Under the pieces are notes generated by a model. It was given only the letters and a program-made list of their open reading frames with translations, was not told the DNA's origin and did no database searches. Made by a program: the position numbers and the translations under genes. DNA of 64,000 bases from Corynebacterium simulans (GTDB lineage: Bacteria; Actinomycetota; Actinomycetes; Mycobacteriales; Mycobacteriaceae), in NCBI RefSeq assembly GCF_001586215.1, contig NZ_CP014634.1, forward strand, positions 2,108,001 to 2,172,000, read 5' to 3'. Below, in pieces: positions 1 to 10,472 of the stretch (its first letter is position 1; each line of letters starts with the position of its first letter).

Positions 1-2
1 AC

Positions 3-3000
3 GCTCGCCAGGCCAATCCAGAATTGTCGCGCACTGGCGCTGCTTTGCAGGTACTTGGTGGTAAGGGCGGCGTGGCCGCTGCTGGTATGGGCAAACTCAA
101 GGGCGCCGCCGCTGGCGTGCTTGAGATGCTTGGCGGCCCGTGGGGCGTGGCTTTTGCTGCGGCTGGCGCGGCTGTTGCGTCCGCTGTTGATTATGTTCAG
201 GCGGCAGACCAAGCAGAGAAGAATCTTGCCGAGTCGTCCGTTAAGGCGGCTAAGGCGCACGACCAGCTAGCTACTGCTATTGCTGGTACTAAGGGCGCGT
301 TGTCTGGTGACGGTTTGGCTGCCGCTGTTGATATGGCTAACGCTAAGCTCACGGAGTTTGAAGAGCGCGGCAAGCTCGCTTCTAAGTGGCAGTCATCTTT
401 CATTGAAAAGGGCGCCTACCGCGAGGAGGATTACCAGCGCCACCTTAAGGAAGAAACTTACGCTGGTTCTAGCGCTGATTCTAACGCCCGCCGTAAGGCC
501 ACGGAGGACACTAAGAACGGCTATAAAGAGCTTCAGTCCGCTATGGAAGAGCTGAAGATGAGCAAGGAGGATGTTGATAAGGCGATCGCTGTTGGCGGCG
601 AGTCTTACGACAATCTCATTTCTCATCTGCGCTCCACTGGCGATTCTGGTAATTGGGCGGCGGATCGTCTTGCTGAAAGCCGCACTAGTATGCAGCAGGC
701 TATTGATGCCGCTCGTCAGCTTGACCCGTCGGCGGCTCAGGCGGCTGCCGGTATTGACGTGTTGGCGGATTCTTCCGCGTCGGCTGACGATAAGCTCTCC
801 GCTTTGAAGTCCACTATGCGGGCGATGGGTCTGCTTTCGCAGACTGCGGATCAAGCCATGATGGAAATGGCGGACACCGTAGAAGAGATTGGGAACAGTG
901 TTTCCAATCTGGGTCAGGGTACGGATGGTCTGGGCGATAAGCTGTTTGACGGCGATAAGCTGAATGTTCAGAACGATAACGCCCGCCAGTTGTCGTCCAC
1001 GCTGTCGGATATGTCGGATCAGCTCATGAATGTTGGCGTCGCTGGTGGTGACGTTAACGAGGCGTGGGACACGATGATTCCTGTGCTGGATGATATTCGC
1101 GCACAGATGGGTTTGACGGGTGAAGAGTTCGACGCCCAGTGGTCTCACATTCTTGAGTCTTACGGTCTCGCGCCGGATGTTGTTCATACTTTGGTGGAGT
1201 TGGACGGCGCTAGCGAGGCTGTCCAGTCGTTGGGTGATTTGTGGGCTGGCCTTTATAAGGTTGAAGAGGGAGCCACTATTCCGATTGACCCGCCGAACCC
1301 TGACGTTGTTGCGGTGATGGATGAGCTGGGGATTAAGTACCAGGAGGTTAAAGACGCTTCCGGTGAAACGATCCAGTTTAAGGTGACGGCTCCTAGCGAT
1401 GAAGTTAAGGGCCAGTTGGATGAAATCACTACCAAGATGGCGGAAATTGATGATGATTCCATCACGATTGAAGCGATCATGGATCCGACTCAAGTTGAGA
1501 TGGGTGCGGCGGAGGTTGAGTCTCTGCTGCAGGATTTGGATATTAAAAACCCGTCTCCGCAGGCGCAGCTAGTTATTGATGACTTAAAAGCTAATCACTC
1601 TATCGCCATGGGTGATTTGGAGTATCTGAATCAGCAGTCAGCTAACCCGGTTGCTGATTTGGATAAGCTGCTACTTGATAACGGTATTAACACCGCTCAT
1701 GGGCAGTTGGACGGGCTTAATGCTCATTCCACTAATTCGCATGTTGATGCCAACACCGACTCGTTCACGACCAAGGTCGGCGCAGCGATCCGTTTGATTA
1801 ACTCCGTGCCGCTCACCAAGCGCGTTCAGTTCATTGGTGAAGTTGTTGGCTCCGCTTGGAATCGTATTCGCGGCAACGCTAACGGCGGTATTGCAGGATT
1901 CGCAGCCGGTGGCGAACTACCTCGCCTAGCGATTGGCGGCGATGCCGGTTACCGCTTGCCGCTTAGTGGCCCAGGAACAAACACCGTTGATGGATTCCTT
2001 GGCGTTGACGGCTCCGGTATGCCTATTGCCCGCGTAGATGCTGGGGAGTGGGTTATTAATCGTCGTTCCTCGGCTCAGTTTGGCGCAGCGCTAGCGGCGT
2101 TGAATGCGGGTAACGCGCAGCTGGCGCTCATGGAGTTGTTGCGTAATCTTCCAGCGCACGCCGATGGTGGCATGACTAAATCGGAGCAGGTTAAGGAAGT
2201 ACTCGCGCCGTACAATAACGGCCCGTACCTCATGGGTGGATTCTCCCCGAGCGCGTTTGATTGCTCTGGCGCGGTTGCGGCTGGCGTTAACGCTTATTTG
2301 GGTCTTGACCCGTTCGATTCTCGCATGTCTACGGTTAATGAGGGCCAGTGGCTTGCGGCTAAGGGCTTCGAGAACGGCCCGGGCAACGGCAAGCAGTTGG
2401 CTGTTGCTTGGTATGACTACGGCGGAGGCGCTAACGGCCACACGGCGATGATGCTGCCGGATGGAACCTATATTGAGTCTGGCGGTAACACGGGCCAGGG
2501 TATGACGATCGGTGGCGCGGCTGGCCCGTTGGAGGGTCGCGGATTCACTAATTTCATGTATCTGCCGGGTTCTGATTCTGATTCTGGCGAGCTGACTGGT
2601 GATCTAGGCGAGACTGATGGTCTCGGGACGACTCTCGAGGATTTTGGTGGCGGCGCGTCCGCTAAATCACGACCCAAGGCTACGGCGCGTAAAGCATCGG
2701 CACCCGTGGCCGGGCAGATGTTTAATCATCCTGGGTTTGCGTCGAATATCCCGGGCGCCACCGTTGGTAGCTCTCTGGGTGGTCACCGTGCTGCGGTTCA
2801 GGCCGCCGCTGATAAGTACGGTGTTGGAGCGCAGGCAGCCGGTGTCATGAACTGGTCTAACCCGTTTGTTGGTTCTAACAGTTTCCGCGATGAGATTGGT
2901 GAGCCTGGGTCTAAGCAGATTCTTTCGATTGCTAAGCAGCTAGAAAAGCAGTTTGGTCAAAAGGGAATTGCGGCGCAGGTTGAAGCGGCGTTGAGTGCTA

Positions 3001-5222
3001 AGACACCGAACTGGGATGTGTGGCTCCGTGTTAACGAGGACACGATCGACGCTTTTAACCGTCTTGAAGAGGCTAAGGCCGACGTCAAGAATGGTGTTAA
3101 TGATGTTGCGGAGGCCGAGGAGAAACTAGCGGAGCTGAAAAAGAAGTCTAAGGACTCCAAAGATGACGCTGCGGATAAACTCGCCGATGCGTATAAGGCG
3201 CTAGATAAGGCTAAGAGAAAAGAGCTAACTAAGTCTTACACCCAGCAGGATAAGACGGAGGAAATCGAAAAGGCTCAAAAGAAGATTGATGAGCTGAAGG
3301 AAAAATCTTCCGAGAACGCCAATAAGGCGGCGCAGCAAATCGCCGACGCCGAGCAAGAGATCATTAACGCTCGCGAGGATGAGAAAGAATCTCTCCGTGA
3401 GCTTAAAGAGGCTCAACTCCAGTACAACACCGCGTTGCAGATGGCGCCTATTAAGGCGGTTGCGTCCTTGACGGATAAAATCGCGGAGGGCTTCGGGGCT
3501 ATTGCGGAAAGTCTTGAGCTTATGGCGACCAACATGGATCACGCTAATGAGCTTATCGATGCCCGCCAAGATTCAGAACTCGCTGACGTTAACGCCAAGC
3601 AGGATGCTTTAGACGCGGCGCGTAAGCTACGCCAGTTGGAGCGCGATAACTCAAATGAGCGCCATAAAGAGGTGCTAGACCAGCAGCAGGCCGAGTTTGA
3701 TTTGGCTATGGCGCGCCATGACTACAATTCGCAGTATTCCGACCTTGAGGTCAATCTTGCCGAGCTGCGGGCTAAGGGCATTCTGGATGTTTCGCAGCGC
3801 GCTATGGACACGGATCGCCTGGCGATGATTTCCGCTTCCGGTGTGGCCGTTGCAGAAAAGCAGTTGGAGTTAACCCGAGCGCAGGCCGCTAAGGGCGAGT
3901 TTGAACGCCAGGTCGCTTTGCAAGAGGCCACCTATGAGGTGAACTTTCAAGAGGAAATGGCGCGCATTCAGCATGAGCGCCTGGCTGTTGCTACACAGGA
4001 GCTGGCGGACGCCGCGGCTGCCGCCGCTGGCAAGTTGGGCGGCTCGGCTAGCGCTCTCGCGCAGGAGACTCAAGGCAAGCAGAAAACCGCCGCTGGCGCC
4101 GCTGGCGTTATTGGTGGTCTTGCACAGTTGGCTGGCGCTGTTTTCATGACCGTGGCTACCGGCGGCGCTGCGCTACCGGCTGCGCTGGCGTTGGGCGCTT
4201 CGGGCCTTAAGACCGCCGTCGAGGGCGGCAAGAACATTGCCGAGGGCAAGGCGCAGGCAGACGCTTACAAAAAGCAAGCCAAAGAGGAATACGACGCCCT
4301 ATCTAAGGATGATAAGGCCCGCGTTGACGCCGCCCGCGCCGGTCTCGCAATCGGAGCTATTGCCGGTGGTGCTGTCGGTATGGCCGGTGGTTCGTCGGAT
4401 GATGTGAATAACATGTTTGACGCCACTAGCGGTATTTTTAATCTGCCGTTGTATCAAAAGCAGATGACCGAGAAATACGGTGCCGAGGCTGCGGCGTTGA
4501 TGACTGCGAAGAAAAAAGCGGAGCTTGATCGCCGTGAAAAGACGGCGCAGTTGGAGCGCGCTAAGGCGGCGTTTGACTTATCGGACTCGACGGCAAAGCA
4601 GGCGGACGCCCTGGCCGATATGCAAGACACGCTACAAAAGCAGCTTAATGAGTTGCAGCAGGAGAATAAGCAGCTCGCCGGGATTGACGACAAAATTGGG
4701 GGCAAGAATAAGTCTGTTCTCATGAGTATTGGCGGTTCCGGTTGGGGCGTGAACTCCACGGACGGCATGATGCTCGGGGCTAGCACCGGCGGGTTTGGCG
4801 GCGTGACCCGTGATGAGGTTGGGGCATGGTCGTCTCTGAACGTTGAGAACGGCTGGAATACGGCGGAGATTATGCGGCCGCTTGTTGATTCGATTAAGGA
4901 CACAGCGGCGGACGCTGCGGCGGCGTCTCGCGGTGTTGTTGAGGGCTTGCCGGAGACTGTGGCGGAGGGCCGTTATGCGAAGTTGCTGGCTGAAAAGTCG
5001 GTTGTACCTGGCGCTGTTGATGCCGCGGGCCGGTCTGTGCTTGCGGCGCAGCGTGAAGCGGCCGACGCGGCGTATGAGGCCGCTGCGAAGCGCGTGCTTG
5101 CCGAGATGGGTGGTGGTGACACTACGAATATCGGAACACAGTTCACGGGCGCGGTGTCGGTTAATGCGAAGTTGGAGGACACGGTTCTCGATGGGTTACG
5201 TGCTATGGCGGCGAATAAGTAG
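3..5222 (+). CDS. Phage tail tape measure protein with internal NlpC/P60-like peptidase domain (5' end outside window)
   Basis: This protein sets tail length in siphoviruses and is threaded through the tail tube during DNA injection. The frame is open to the first base, so the TTG at 24 is not a real start and the N-terminus is missing. More than 1700 residues are visible. Around residue 745 (counted from 24) there is FDCSG followed about 60 residues later by GHTAMMLPDGTYIESGG. These resemble the Cys and His motifs of NlpC/P60 cell-wall peptidases, a known insertion in tape measure proteins that may help cross peptidoglycan. Residues about 1010-1330 are Lys/Glu/Ala-rich coiled coil. Two glycine-alanine-rich hydrophobic stretches follow (about 1370-1480), as is usual for this family. 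The tail tube and chaperone genes must lie to the left. The next gene starts 11 bases downstream, so the two are one operon. Confidence 0.9.
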   Translation, partial: ARQANPELSRTGAALQVLGGKGGVAAAGMGKLKGAAAGVLEMLGGPWGVAFAAAGAAVASAVDYVQAADQAEKNLAESSVKAAKAHDQLATAIAGTKGALSGDGLAAAVDMANAKLTEFEERGKLASKWQSSFIEKGAYREEDYQRHLKEETYAGSSADSNARRKATEDTKNGYKELQSAMEELKMSKEDVDKAIAVGGESYDNLISHLRSTGDSGNWAADRLAESRTSMQQAIDAARQLDPSAAQAAAGIDVLADSSASADDKLSALKSTMRAMGLLSQTADQAMMEMADTVEEIGNSVSNLGQGTDGLGDKLFDGDKLNVQNDNARQLSSTLSDMSDQLMNVGVAGGDVNEAWDTMIPVLDDIRAQMGLTGEEFDAQWSHILESYGLAPDVVHTLVELDGASEAVQSLGDLWAGLYKVEEGATIPIDPPNPDVVAVMDELGIKYQEVKDASGETIQFKVTAPSDEVKGQLDEITTKMAEIDDDSITIEAIMDPTQVEMGAAEVESLLQDLDIKNPSPQAQLVIDDLKANHSIAMGDLEYLNQQSANPVADLDKLLLDNGINTAHGQLDGLNAHSTNSHVDANTDSFTTKVGAAIRLINSVPLTKRVQFIGEVVGSAWNRIRGNANGGIAGFAAGGELPRLAIGGDAGYRLPLSGPGTNTVDGFLGVDGSGMPIARVDAGEWVINRRSSAQFGAALAALNAGNAQLALMELLRNLPAHADGGMTKSEQVKEVLAPYNNGPYLMGGFSPSAFDCSGAVAAGVNAYLGLDPFDSRMSTVNEGQWLAAKGFENGPGNGKQLAVAWYDYGGGANGHTAMMLPDGTYIESGGNTGQGMTIGGAAGPLEGRGFTNFMYLPGSDSDSGELTGDLGETDGLGTTLEDFGGGASAKSRPKATARKASAPVAGQMFNHPGFASNIPGATVGSSLGGHRAAVQAAADKYGVGAQAAGVMNWSNPFVGSNSFRDEIGEPGSKQILSIAKQLEKQFGQKGIAAQVEAALSAKTPNWDVWLRVNEDTIDAFNRLEEAKADVKNGVNDVAEAEEKLAELKKKSKDSKDDAADKLADAYKALDKAKRKELTKSYTQQDKTEEIEKAQKKIDELKEKSSENANKAAQQIADAEQEIINAREDEKESLRELKEAQLQYNTALQMAPIKAVASLTDKIAEGFGAIAESLELMATNMDHANELIDARQDSELADVNAKQDALDAARKLRQLERDNSNERHKEVLDQQQAEFDLAMARHDYNSQYSDLEVNLAELRAKGILDVSQRAMDTDRLAMISASGVAVAEKQLELTRAQAAKGEFERQVALQEATYEVNFQEEMARIQHERLAVATQELADAAAAAAGKLGGSASALAQETQGKQKTAAGAAGVIGGLAQLAGAVFMTVATGGAALPAALALGASGLKTAVEGGKNIAEGKAQADAYKKQAKEEYDALSKDDKARVDAARAGLAIGAIAGGAVGMAGGSSDDVNNMFDATSGIFNLPLYQKQMTEKYGAEAAALMTAKKKAELDRREKTAQLERAKAAFDLSDSTAKQADALADMQDTLQKQLNELQQENKQLAGIDDKIGGKNKSVLMSIGGSGWGVNSTDGMMLGASTGGFGGVTRDEVGAWSSLNVENGWNTAEIMRPLVDSIKDTAADAAAASRGVVEGLPETVAEGRYAKLLAEKSVVPGAVDAAGRSVLAAQREAADAAYEAAAKRVLAEMGGGDTTNIGTQFTGAVSVNAKLEDTVLDGLRAMAANK

Positions 5223-5233
5223 GAGAATGAATC

Positions 5234-6052
5234 ATGAGTAAAGTTTGGGATAAGAAATTCCGTCTCACATTGTGGGGCGTTGACGTGGAGCCGTTAGCGT
5301 TGTCGCGCCCGCGGAAGTGCCGTGAGGGGCTATTCCTTTCGGAGGTGCCGGACGGGCTACAGGGATTCGATAAGCGCCACTTGTGGGATGAAGCGTCTGG
5401 TTCGTGGCACGGCATGAGTACCGACACAAATCAGATCAAGCTAGAAGTCATGGCTAAGGGCCGCGATGTGCGCGGGTACATGGATAGATTGTTAACCGCG
5501 CTGGGTGACGGATCACACCCAATCGGCCTGTCTGTTGTGTCTGCGGAGTGGGGCTACCGCTGGTATCGAATGAGGGTCGCTAGCGTGTCGCAAATTGATT
5601 GGGGGCAGTCCCCCGGCGGGTCACGGTTCGCTAAGTGCTCGGTGATTCTTGAGTTCGCGGGGGACACAACCCGCCGGTTCAAAGAGCGCGTCACGCTTGC
5701 AAAAGATTCAAAGTTCGGGCGTGTTGAATTCCGCGTTGATGGTGACCAGCCAGTGTGGCCCAAGTTCACCGTGACCGGCTCTCACGGTGGTGTTCGATTG
5801 CGTCTGACCGCGCAGGATGAGTGGCAGACTGTGCCGTACCGGGCCGGTGGTTGGGTGATTGATTCTCACCCCGCCAGGCGGCACGTTACCGACATCGACG
5901 GCAAACCTGACTTTTCGCAGATTGTCCCGTTCTGGCCCGAGCCAGTTCCGGTCATAAATAGCAAAGCGACCGTTGAGATAGAGGCAACGCGCCCCGGCTC
6001 GGACTTCCAGCTACACATCGACTATGTACCGGAGTTCAGCAGAGCATGGTAG
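5234..6052 (+). CDS. Phage distal tail / minor tail protein
   Basis: A 272-residue protein directly after the tape measure gene, which is the normal position of the distal tail protein joining the tail tube to the tip. The ATG is preceded by AGGAGA at the end of the upstream gene. The N-terminal half carries a pattern seen in actinophage distal tail proteins: a short jelly-roll-like beginning, then a segment on accuracy of ring fitting that I cannot resolve by eye. There is no signal peptide or membrane segment. The last codons overlap the start of the next gene by 7 bases, so translation is probably coupled. The assignment rests mainly on gene order and length; sequence motifs are weak. Confidence 0.7.
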   Translation: MSKVWDKKFRLTLWGVDVEPLALSRPRKCREGLFLSEVPDGLQGFDKRHLWDEASGSWHGMSTDTNQIKLEVMAKGRDVRGYMDRLLTALGDGSHPIGLSVVSAEWGYRWYRMRVASVSQIDWGQSPGGSRFAKCSVILEFAGDTTRRFKERVTLAKDSKFGRVEFRVDGDQPVWPKFTVTGSHGGVRLRLTAQDEWQTVPYRAGGWVIDSHPARRHVTDIDGKPDFSQIVPFWPEPVPVINSKATVEIEATRPGSDFQLHIDYVPEFSRAW

Positions 6053-8655
6053 TCAAGTACAGCCCCCGTCATGAGATTATCGACCTAAGAGTTTGGAACC
6101 CGGCGATGACCTCATGGTGGGGGCTTACTGACTTTCAGGACTTTAGTCTTGAGGGCCGTGCTGATTGGACTGTCACCGCGGGTTCGGTAACCGTGTCTGC
6201 GGATCATGCGCTGGCGCCGCGTTTGCGCTCCGCCCGCCACGTGCCGGTGCCTATCTCATTCGCTATGAACGGTGTTAGGTGGGACGGTGCGGTTGAGTCT
6301 GTAGAGACGGGCAAAAAGGATGACGGCAGCGAATACGTCATTGCACGGTTCCTGTCTGACCATAAGCACTTTGGCAGGATGTTGGCTCGCGGCCCGATTG
6401 TGTCCGCTGCGGATGATTCCTCGGAAACGTTAACGGACCCCATCGGCAAGATTACCAAGCGGCTTGTTTCTACCGGCGCGGTGCGTACCGGCCTACCAAC
6501 CTACATTCTGATTGATGATGACGGCGATACGGTTGAGGTTGAAGTCCGCACCGAGGATTACGTCACGGATGTTGTGGCGGACGCCCTGGCGGGGTCTAAT
6601 TCGTTTGTTGAGGTTCGGAAACTTCTACCCGAGCAACCGATCCCAGGCAACGGCGTGGTTGAGCACTATTCGGGTGTTATGGAGCGCCAGTGGGAGCAGT
6701 ACCAACTTGATGCGGGTTATTGGGCTAACGCGGCTACTAGCCCGCGTATCAAGGGCGTTACCGTCGGTTCCCAGTCGCCTGCGTACCCGGATAATTCTTG
6801 GGCTGGCAAGGGCATGAGGGATAAGGATTCCATGCCGCTATCGGAGCCGATGAGCGGCGTTTGTTTCCACCCGTTTGAAACGATTGTTAATCGTCCGCTT
6901 GGGTATTATGCGGAGGTTGACCCGGCGAATGTGCATGTTGTGACGCGGCAGCAGATTGAGAACGGGCCGGGCGCTGCGGCTGGCAGGCCGCACTACGTGA
7001 CGCACTTTAAGGCCGGTACTCTCGATGTGGTTTCCGCGCCACATATTACGCAGTGCGTGGAGAAGCGTTTTCTAAAGCGTGTTGACGGCACGCCATACAC
7101 GTCAGAGCGTGAGGCGCTTAGTCGCTTCACTACCGTTGATGCTTACGCATGGAAAGACGGCATAAGCTGGTTCCTAGCCACCTCGGAAGAGTTCGAGAAA
7201 GATAACCAGAAATACAAGCCACGCGGAGCTAACCAAAAGCAAACACCCGGCATCCTAGTTTGGCAACACGCGGGCCGTGACCGTCGCGGCGTCGTATTCT
7301 CATCCGCTCCGGGCGGCGGGCTTAAAGCATGGTCTGCTACGGAAAGCTCACCAGACGGAGCGATGCTTATCGCCGGTGGGCAGATGGACGCACAGACTAT
7401 CGCCGCTTTGGAATCCGGTGTACTTAAGCCAAAGGGCACGGTTCAGAGCGTTGATGAGTCTACGGCGTCGGCTATTCTCCCCGCGTCCGCTGGACTGCCT
7501 AGCGCGGTAGAACAATTAGACATTGACGTTCAGCCGAACGCCACTATTTCCGGCACTGAAGTGTCTTTCTCTAAGGCCGGAGGCCGGGTTGATATTAATC
7601 AGGCGGGGCCGTTCTTCCTCCGCGAAAAGTACATGAATCTGTCGTCTACTGGTGGCGCTAATCCGGTGTCGGAGATTGCGCGGGAGTGGGCGAAGTCGCA
7701 GGGTTCAACCACGATGACATTCACCCCAGGGCACCACCAGACTGTTGTTTTCGGTGATGATGTGACCTTGCCGGATGGTCGTATAGTGCCGGGTTGGAAG
7801 CCGGGGGATCGCGTCTCGTTTGTTGATGGGACGACGCGTGTATCCGAAGTGATTATGGGGTTCAGTGTTCGGGCCGGGGCGAATGAGCCGGTCACGGTTG
7901 AGCCGATTTTAGGCCGTGAGGTTAACGGCGTGTTGTCTGGGTTGCGGCGTCGTATTGAAGAGAATGAGCGCGCCGCGAAGAAAGCGTTTCTTGCCCCGCC
8001 GCGAAAGGTGCCACGCGGTGCTGTTAAAGCGATTGCGGATGAATCGGCGTCTCGGGTTGAAAAGTCGCTGGTTCAGGCCTCTAAAGACTTATCTAATGAG
8101 ATTGCTAAGACGGTTAAGACCGCCGATTTTGCGGAGTATTCAGCTGAGCTACAAGCGAAGTTGTGGGGTGCGCAGGGCGAGTTTAATAAGATCTCGGCGG
8201 AGTTTCAGGAGAAGCAGGAGCTTATTAACGCGCAACAAAAATTGATTGATGCGCAGCAAGATAAGATCGCTACGGCGTTGACGGAGCAGGTGGTGCTGGC
8301 GAGCCGATTGTCTGCGGCGAATGCGAAAGCGATTGAAGTGCAAAAGGAAGCGGAGCGTAAACGCCCACGCCTCGTGTTTGCTAAATACCCGGCGTATAAC
8401 CCTAGTTATGTTGATTCGGAGGGTTATCTCCGTATTGAGCCTTATAGCACTGGCGATCGTGGGTTTAAGCTCGCGTGTTTGGGTGATTGGACTGGCACGA
8501 TGGTTGTGCGTGCTACGGCGATTGGCCCGCTGTCGGCTAATTCCATTGATTCAATACGGTGCCGTGTTACTTCTAGTTCTCGCGTGTTTAATGGCACGCC
8601 GGAGGCTCTGCAGATGAGTTATAACACGCTTGATGTAACTATCTACCCTGACTAA
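6046..8655 (+). CDS. Phage tail hub / tail-associated protein (Gp37-like), with C-terminal coiled coil
   Basis: An 869-residue protein that follows the distal tail gene, the place of the hub or baseplate protein in siphoviruses. Sequence near residues 30-130 (RADWTVTAGSVTVSADHAL and following) and the long central region are similar in character to ReqiPepy6 Gp37-like proteins of actinophages, which build the tail tip. Residues about 640-770 form a Gln/Lys/Glu-rich coiled coil (FQEKQELINAQQKLIDAQQ), then a final globular domain of about 90 residues follows. That tail end may be a receptor-binding module. Codon use favours T-ending codons (GCT, GTT, GAT), unlike the chromosomal genes after 13.7 kb, which fits phage origin. 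Family assignment is by position and overall look rather than by a decisive motif. Confidence 0.7.
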   Translation: MVVKYSPRHEIIDLRVWNPAMTSWWGLTDFQDFSLEGRADWTVTAGSVTVSADHALAPRLRSARHVPVPISFAMNGVRWDGAVESVETGKKDDGSEYVIARFLSDHKHFGRMLARGPIVSAADDSSETLTDPIGKITKRLVSTGAVRTGLPTYILIDDDGDTVEVEVRTEDYVTDVVADALAGSNSFVEVRKLLPEQPIPGNGVVEHYSGVMERQWEQYQLDAGYWANAATSPRIKGVTVGSQSPAYPDNSWAGKGMRDKDSMPLSEPMSGVCFHPFETIVNRPLGYYAEVDPANVHVVTRQQIENGPGAAAGRPHYVTHFKAGTLDVVSAPHITQCVEKRFLKRVDGTPYTSEREALSRFTTVDAYAWKDGISWFLATSEEFEKDNQKYKPRGANQKQTPGILVWQHAGRDRRGVVFSSAPGGGLKAWSATESSPDGAMLIAGGQMDAQTIAALESGVLKPKGTVQSVDESTASAILPASAGLPSAVEQLDIDVQPNATISGTEVSFSKAGGRVDINQAGPFFLREKYMNLSSTGGANPVSEIAREWAKSQGSTTMTFTPGHHQTVVFGDDVTLPDGRIVPGWKPGDRVSFVDGTTRVSEVIMGFSVRAGANEPVTVEPILGREVNGVLSGLRRRIEENERAAKKAFLAPPRKVPRGAVKAIADESASRVEKSLVQASKDLSNEIAKTVKTADFAEYSAELQAKLWGAQGEFNKISAEFQEKQELINAQQKLIDAQQDKIATALTEQVVLASRLSAANAKAIEVQKEAERKRPRLVFAKYPAYNPSYVDSEGYLRIEPYSTGDRGFKLACLGDWTGTMVVRATAIGPLSANSIDSIRCRVTSSSRVFNGTPEALQMSYNTLDVTIYPD

Positions 8656-8726
8656 TAGACGGCCCGTGACCGCGGGACGAATGGTCGCATAATGAGGCTA
8701 ATTTCAAAGCGTCATTAGGAGGCCAC

Positions 8727-10145
8727 GTGACTGATTTCAACGGCAAGGTACAAGGCAATTTCGTTGACGATGATGATATTGTCCGCACCGGCCGGGTGAT
8801 GATTGAGCTTAACGGCTATGGCTTTATGCAAGTGCCGATCCCTACCGGGTTGAAGCAGGCGTGGGATGATTTGCGTGGCGAATCTTCGACTAATTTGCAG
8901 GAGATTCGGAGCAAGACGTCGCAGGCTGTTAGCTCTGCTGATTCGGCGTCTAAGAGTGCAGCGGCTGCTAAATCGTCGGAGTCTAACGCGGCATCGTCTA
9001 AGAATGTGGCGGCGTCGTCGGCTTCCGCTGCGGCTGGGTCGGCGTCGGCTGCTAAGACTTCGGAGACTAACGCGTCTAATTCTGCCGCTGCGGCTAAATC
9101 GTCGGAGCAGGCGGCGGCCGGTTCGGCTACGGAGGCTAAGACATCGGCTTCTGCGGCTAAGCAGTCGGAGTCTAACGCGGCTTCATCTAAGAGTGCGGCG
9201 GCTGGTTCCGCGGCGGAGGCTAAGACATCGGCGTCGGCTGCTAAGCAAGACGCTGATAGGGCTGCGGCGGCGCGCACCGCGACGGAAAATATCGCTAAGT
9301 CCACCTCGTGGAATGGTGACCAGCTCACGGTAAATGGTAAAACCTCCCCCCACTTGAAAGGTGATAAGGGAGATAAGGGCGACCCAGGGGATGTTACTAA
9401 CGTCACGTGGGATGTGGTGAAGAATAAGCCCGCAACGTTCCCGCCGAGCACACATACTCACACGTCGATTCAGATCACTGACGCTACTAACGCGGCGACC
9501 GCGAACATGGTTGTAAAGCGTGACGCTAGCGGGCGTGCGCAGTTTTCAGACCCGTCGTCGGGCGCCGATGCGGCAACTAAGGCCTATGTTGATGCGCAGG
9601 ATGTGAAGATCGGTGCGCTTGGTAGTGGGGTGGATTTGAATACGGTCACCACGACCGGGGCGTACCATCAGAATCTTACTGCGAACGCGCAAAATGGTAA
9701 GAATTATCCCATCGGCCAGGCTGGCCTGCTTGAGGTTTTTAATCCCGATGCCAGCATGACTTACCAGCGTTACACCGTTTATGGCGGCTACAACCAGGTG
9801 TTTACTCGCGGTCTCTACAGCAACGCATGGGGCGCGTGGAAAGAGGTATCTACAGCTGGGCATACTCATGTATCCGCGGATATTTCGGACGCTCAAAACG
9901 GGTACACGTTAACGTCCACGGCTACGAACGGCCGCAAGCTGGTACAGATTTCCTCCAACGGCACGCTTGAGGTTCACGCCAACAATATGACCAACGGTAA
10001 CGGTAACGCGGTGGTCAACAAGGCCTATGTGGATAGCTTGGCGACTGAAGTTCGCGCTTTTGCCGCGTCCCGCGCCGTGGTGAAACAGGTCACCTCCCCA
10101 CCGTCATCTTTTGAGTCTGGCGTGCTTTACGTCATCCCGGAGTGA
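8727..10145 (+). CDS. Phage tail fibre protein with Ala/Ser coiled coil, collagen-like segment and pyocin-knob-like domain
   Basis: A likely host-recognition fibre of 472 residues. The GTG start has a clear AGGAGG upstream (8716-8721). After about 50 residues comes a long low-complexity stretch (to about 195) built from imperfect repeats such as SESNAASSKSAAAGSA, typical of trimeric fibre shafts. A short collagen-like run, KGDKGDKGDPGD, follows. Residues about 300-375 (LNTVTTTGAYHQNL, QRYTVYGGYNQVFTR, AWGAWKEV) resemble the pyocin-knob domain at fibre tips. The C-terminus ends in a short extension overlapping the next gene. The repeats are likely to vary in number between relatives. Gap 8656-8726 holds only a small possible hairpin and the ribosome binding site. 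Confidence 0.85.
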   Translation: MTDFNGKVQGNFVDDDDIVRTGRVMIELNGYGFMQVPIPTGLKQAWDDLRGESSTNLQEIRSKTSQAVSSADSASKSAAAAKSSESNAASSKNVAASSASAAAGSASAAKTSETNASNSAAAAKSSEQAAAGSATEAKTSASAAKQSESNAASSKSAAAGSAAEAKTSASAAKQDADRAAAARTATENIAKSTSWNGDQLTVNGKTSPHLKGDKGDKGDPGDVTNVTWDVVKNKPATFPPSTHTHTSIQITDATNAATANMVVKRDASGRAQFSDPSSGADAATKAYVDAQDVKIGALGSGVDLNTVTTTGAYHQNLTANAQNGKNYPIGQAGLLEVFNPDASMTYQRYTVYGGYNQVFTRGLYSNAWGAWKEVSTAGHTHVSADISDAQNGYTLTSTATNGRKLVQISSNGTLEVHANNMTNGNGNAVVNKAYVDSLATEVRAFAASRAVVKQVTSPPSSFESGVLYVIPE

Positions 10146-10150
10146 TCGGC

Positions 10151-10462
10151 ATGAGTGTTCATTTTGGGGGCAAAAAGGTAAAAGAGCTGTACTACGGCGG
10201 TAAGAAGGTTAAGGAAGCGTGGTACGGGGGACAAAAAGTCTACGGGGCTGCGGGCGGAAGAATTTTCGGCAAGTGGACCACGAATTTCAATTACGTGGTG
10301 GGCGACCGTGTGGCGCATAGGGGAATTATGTATGAGTGCATTGAAGCGCATACCTCTGATAGAGGAGACTACCCTTCATCTGCGACGAACCAGCCTGGCT
10401 ATGGCTGGGACCAATATACGTTCTGGAAGCAGATCGGCTACGCCTACGAATTCGGGTTTTAA
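10151..10462 (+). CDS. Small phage tail-end protein with carbohydrate-binding (ChtBD3/CBM5-12-like) module
   Basis: About 103 residues from the ATG at 10151. I prefer this start to the GTG at 10142 because GGAG at 10139-10142 sits 8 bases before it. The N-terminus has a tandem motif of GGKKVKELYY / GGKKVKEAWY / GGQKVYG type, a three-fold repeat of about 9 residues that often starts such small corynephage proteins. The rest has the layout of chitin-binding type 3 modules: Y-x-x-GD-x-V, GIMYECIEAHTSD and a late aromatic W (YNYVVGD-like, FWKQI). The protein probably decorates the fibre and binds cell-wall sugar. The binding target is inference. Confidence 0.7.
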   Translation: MSVHFGGKKVKELYYGGKKVKEAWYGGQKVYGAAGGRIFGKWTTNFNYVVGDRVAHRGIMYECIEAHTSDRGDYPSSATNQPGYGWDQYTFWKQIGYAYEFGF

Positions 10463-10472
10463 GGAGTAAATA

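Noticed and set aside
8941..9300. Repeats in the tail fibre gene as a CRISPR-like or DNA-level repeat array
   Set aside because: They are imperfect, in frame, and explained by Ala/Ser-rich protein repeats. No CRISPR array was seen in the window.
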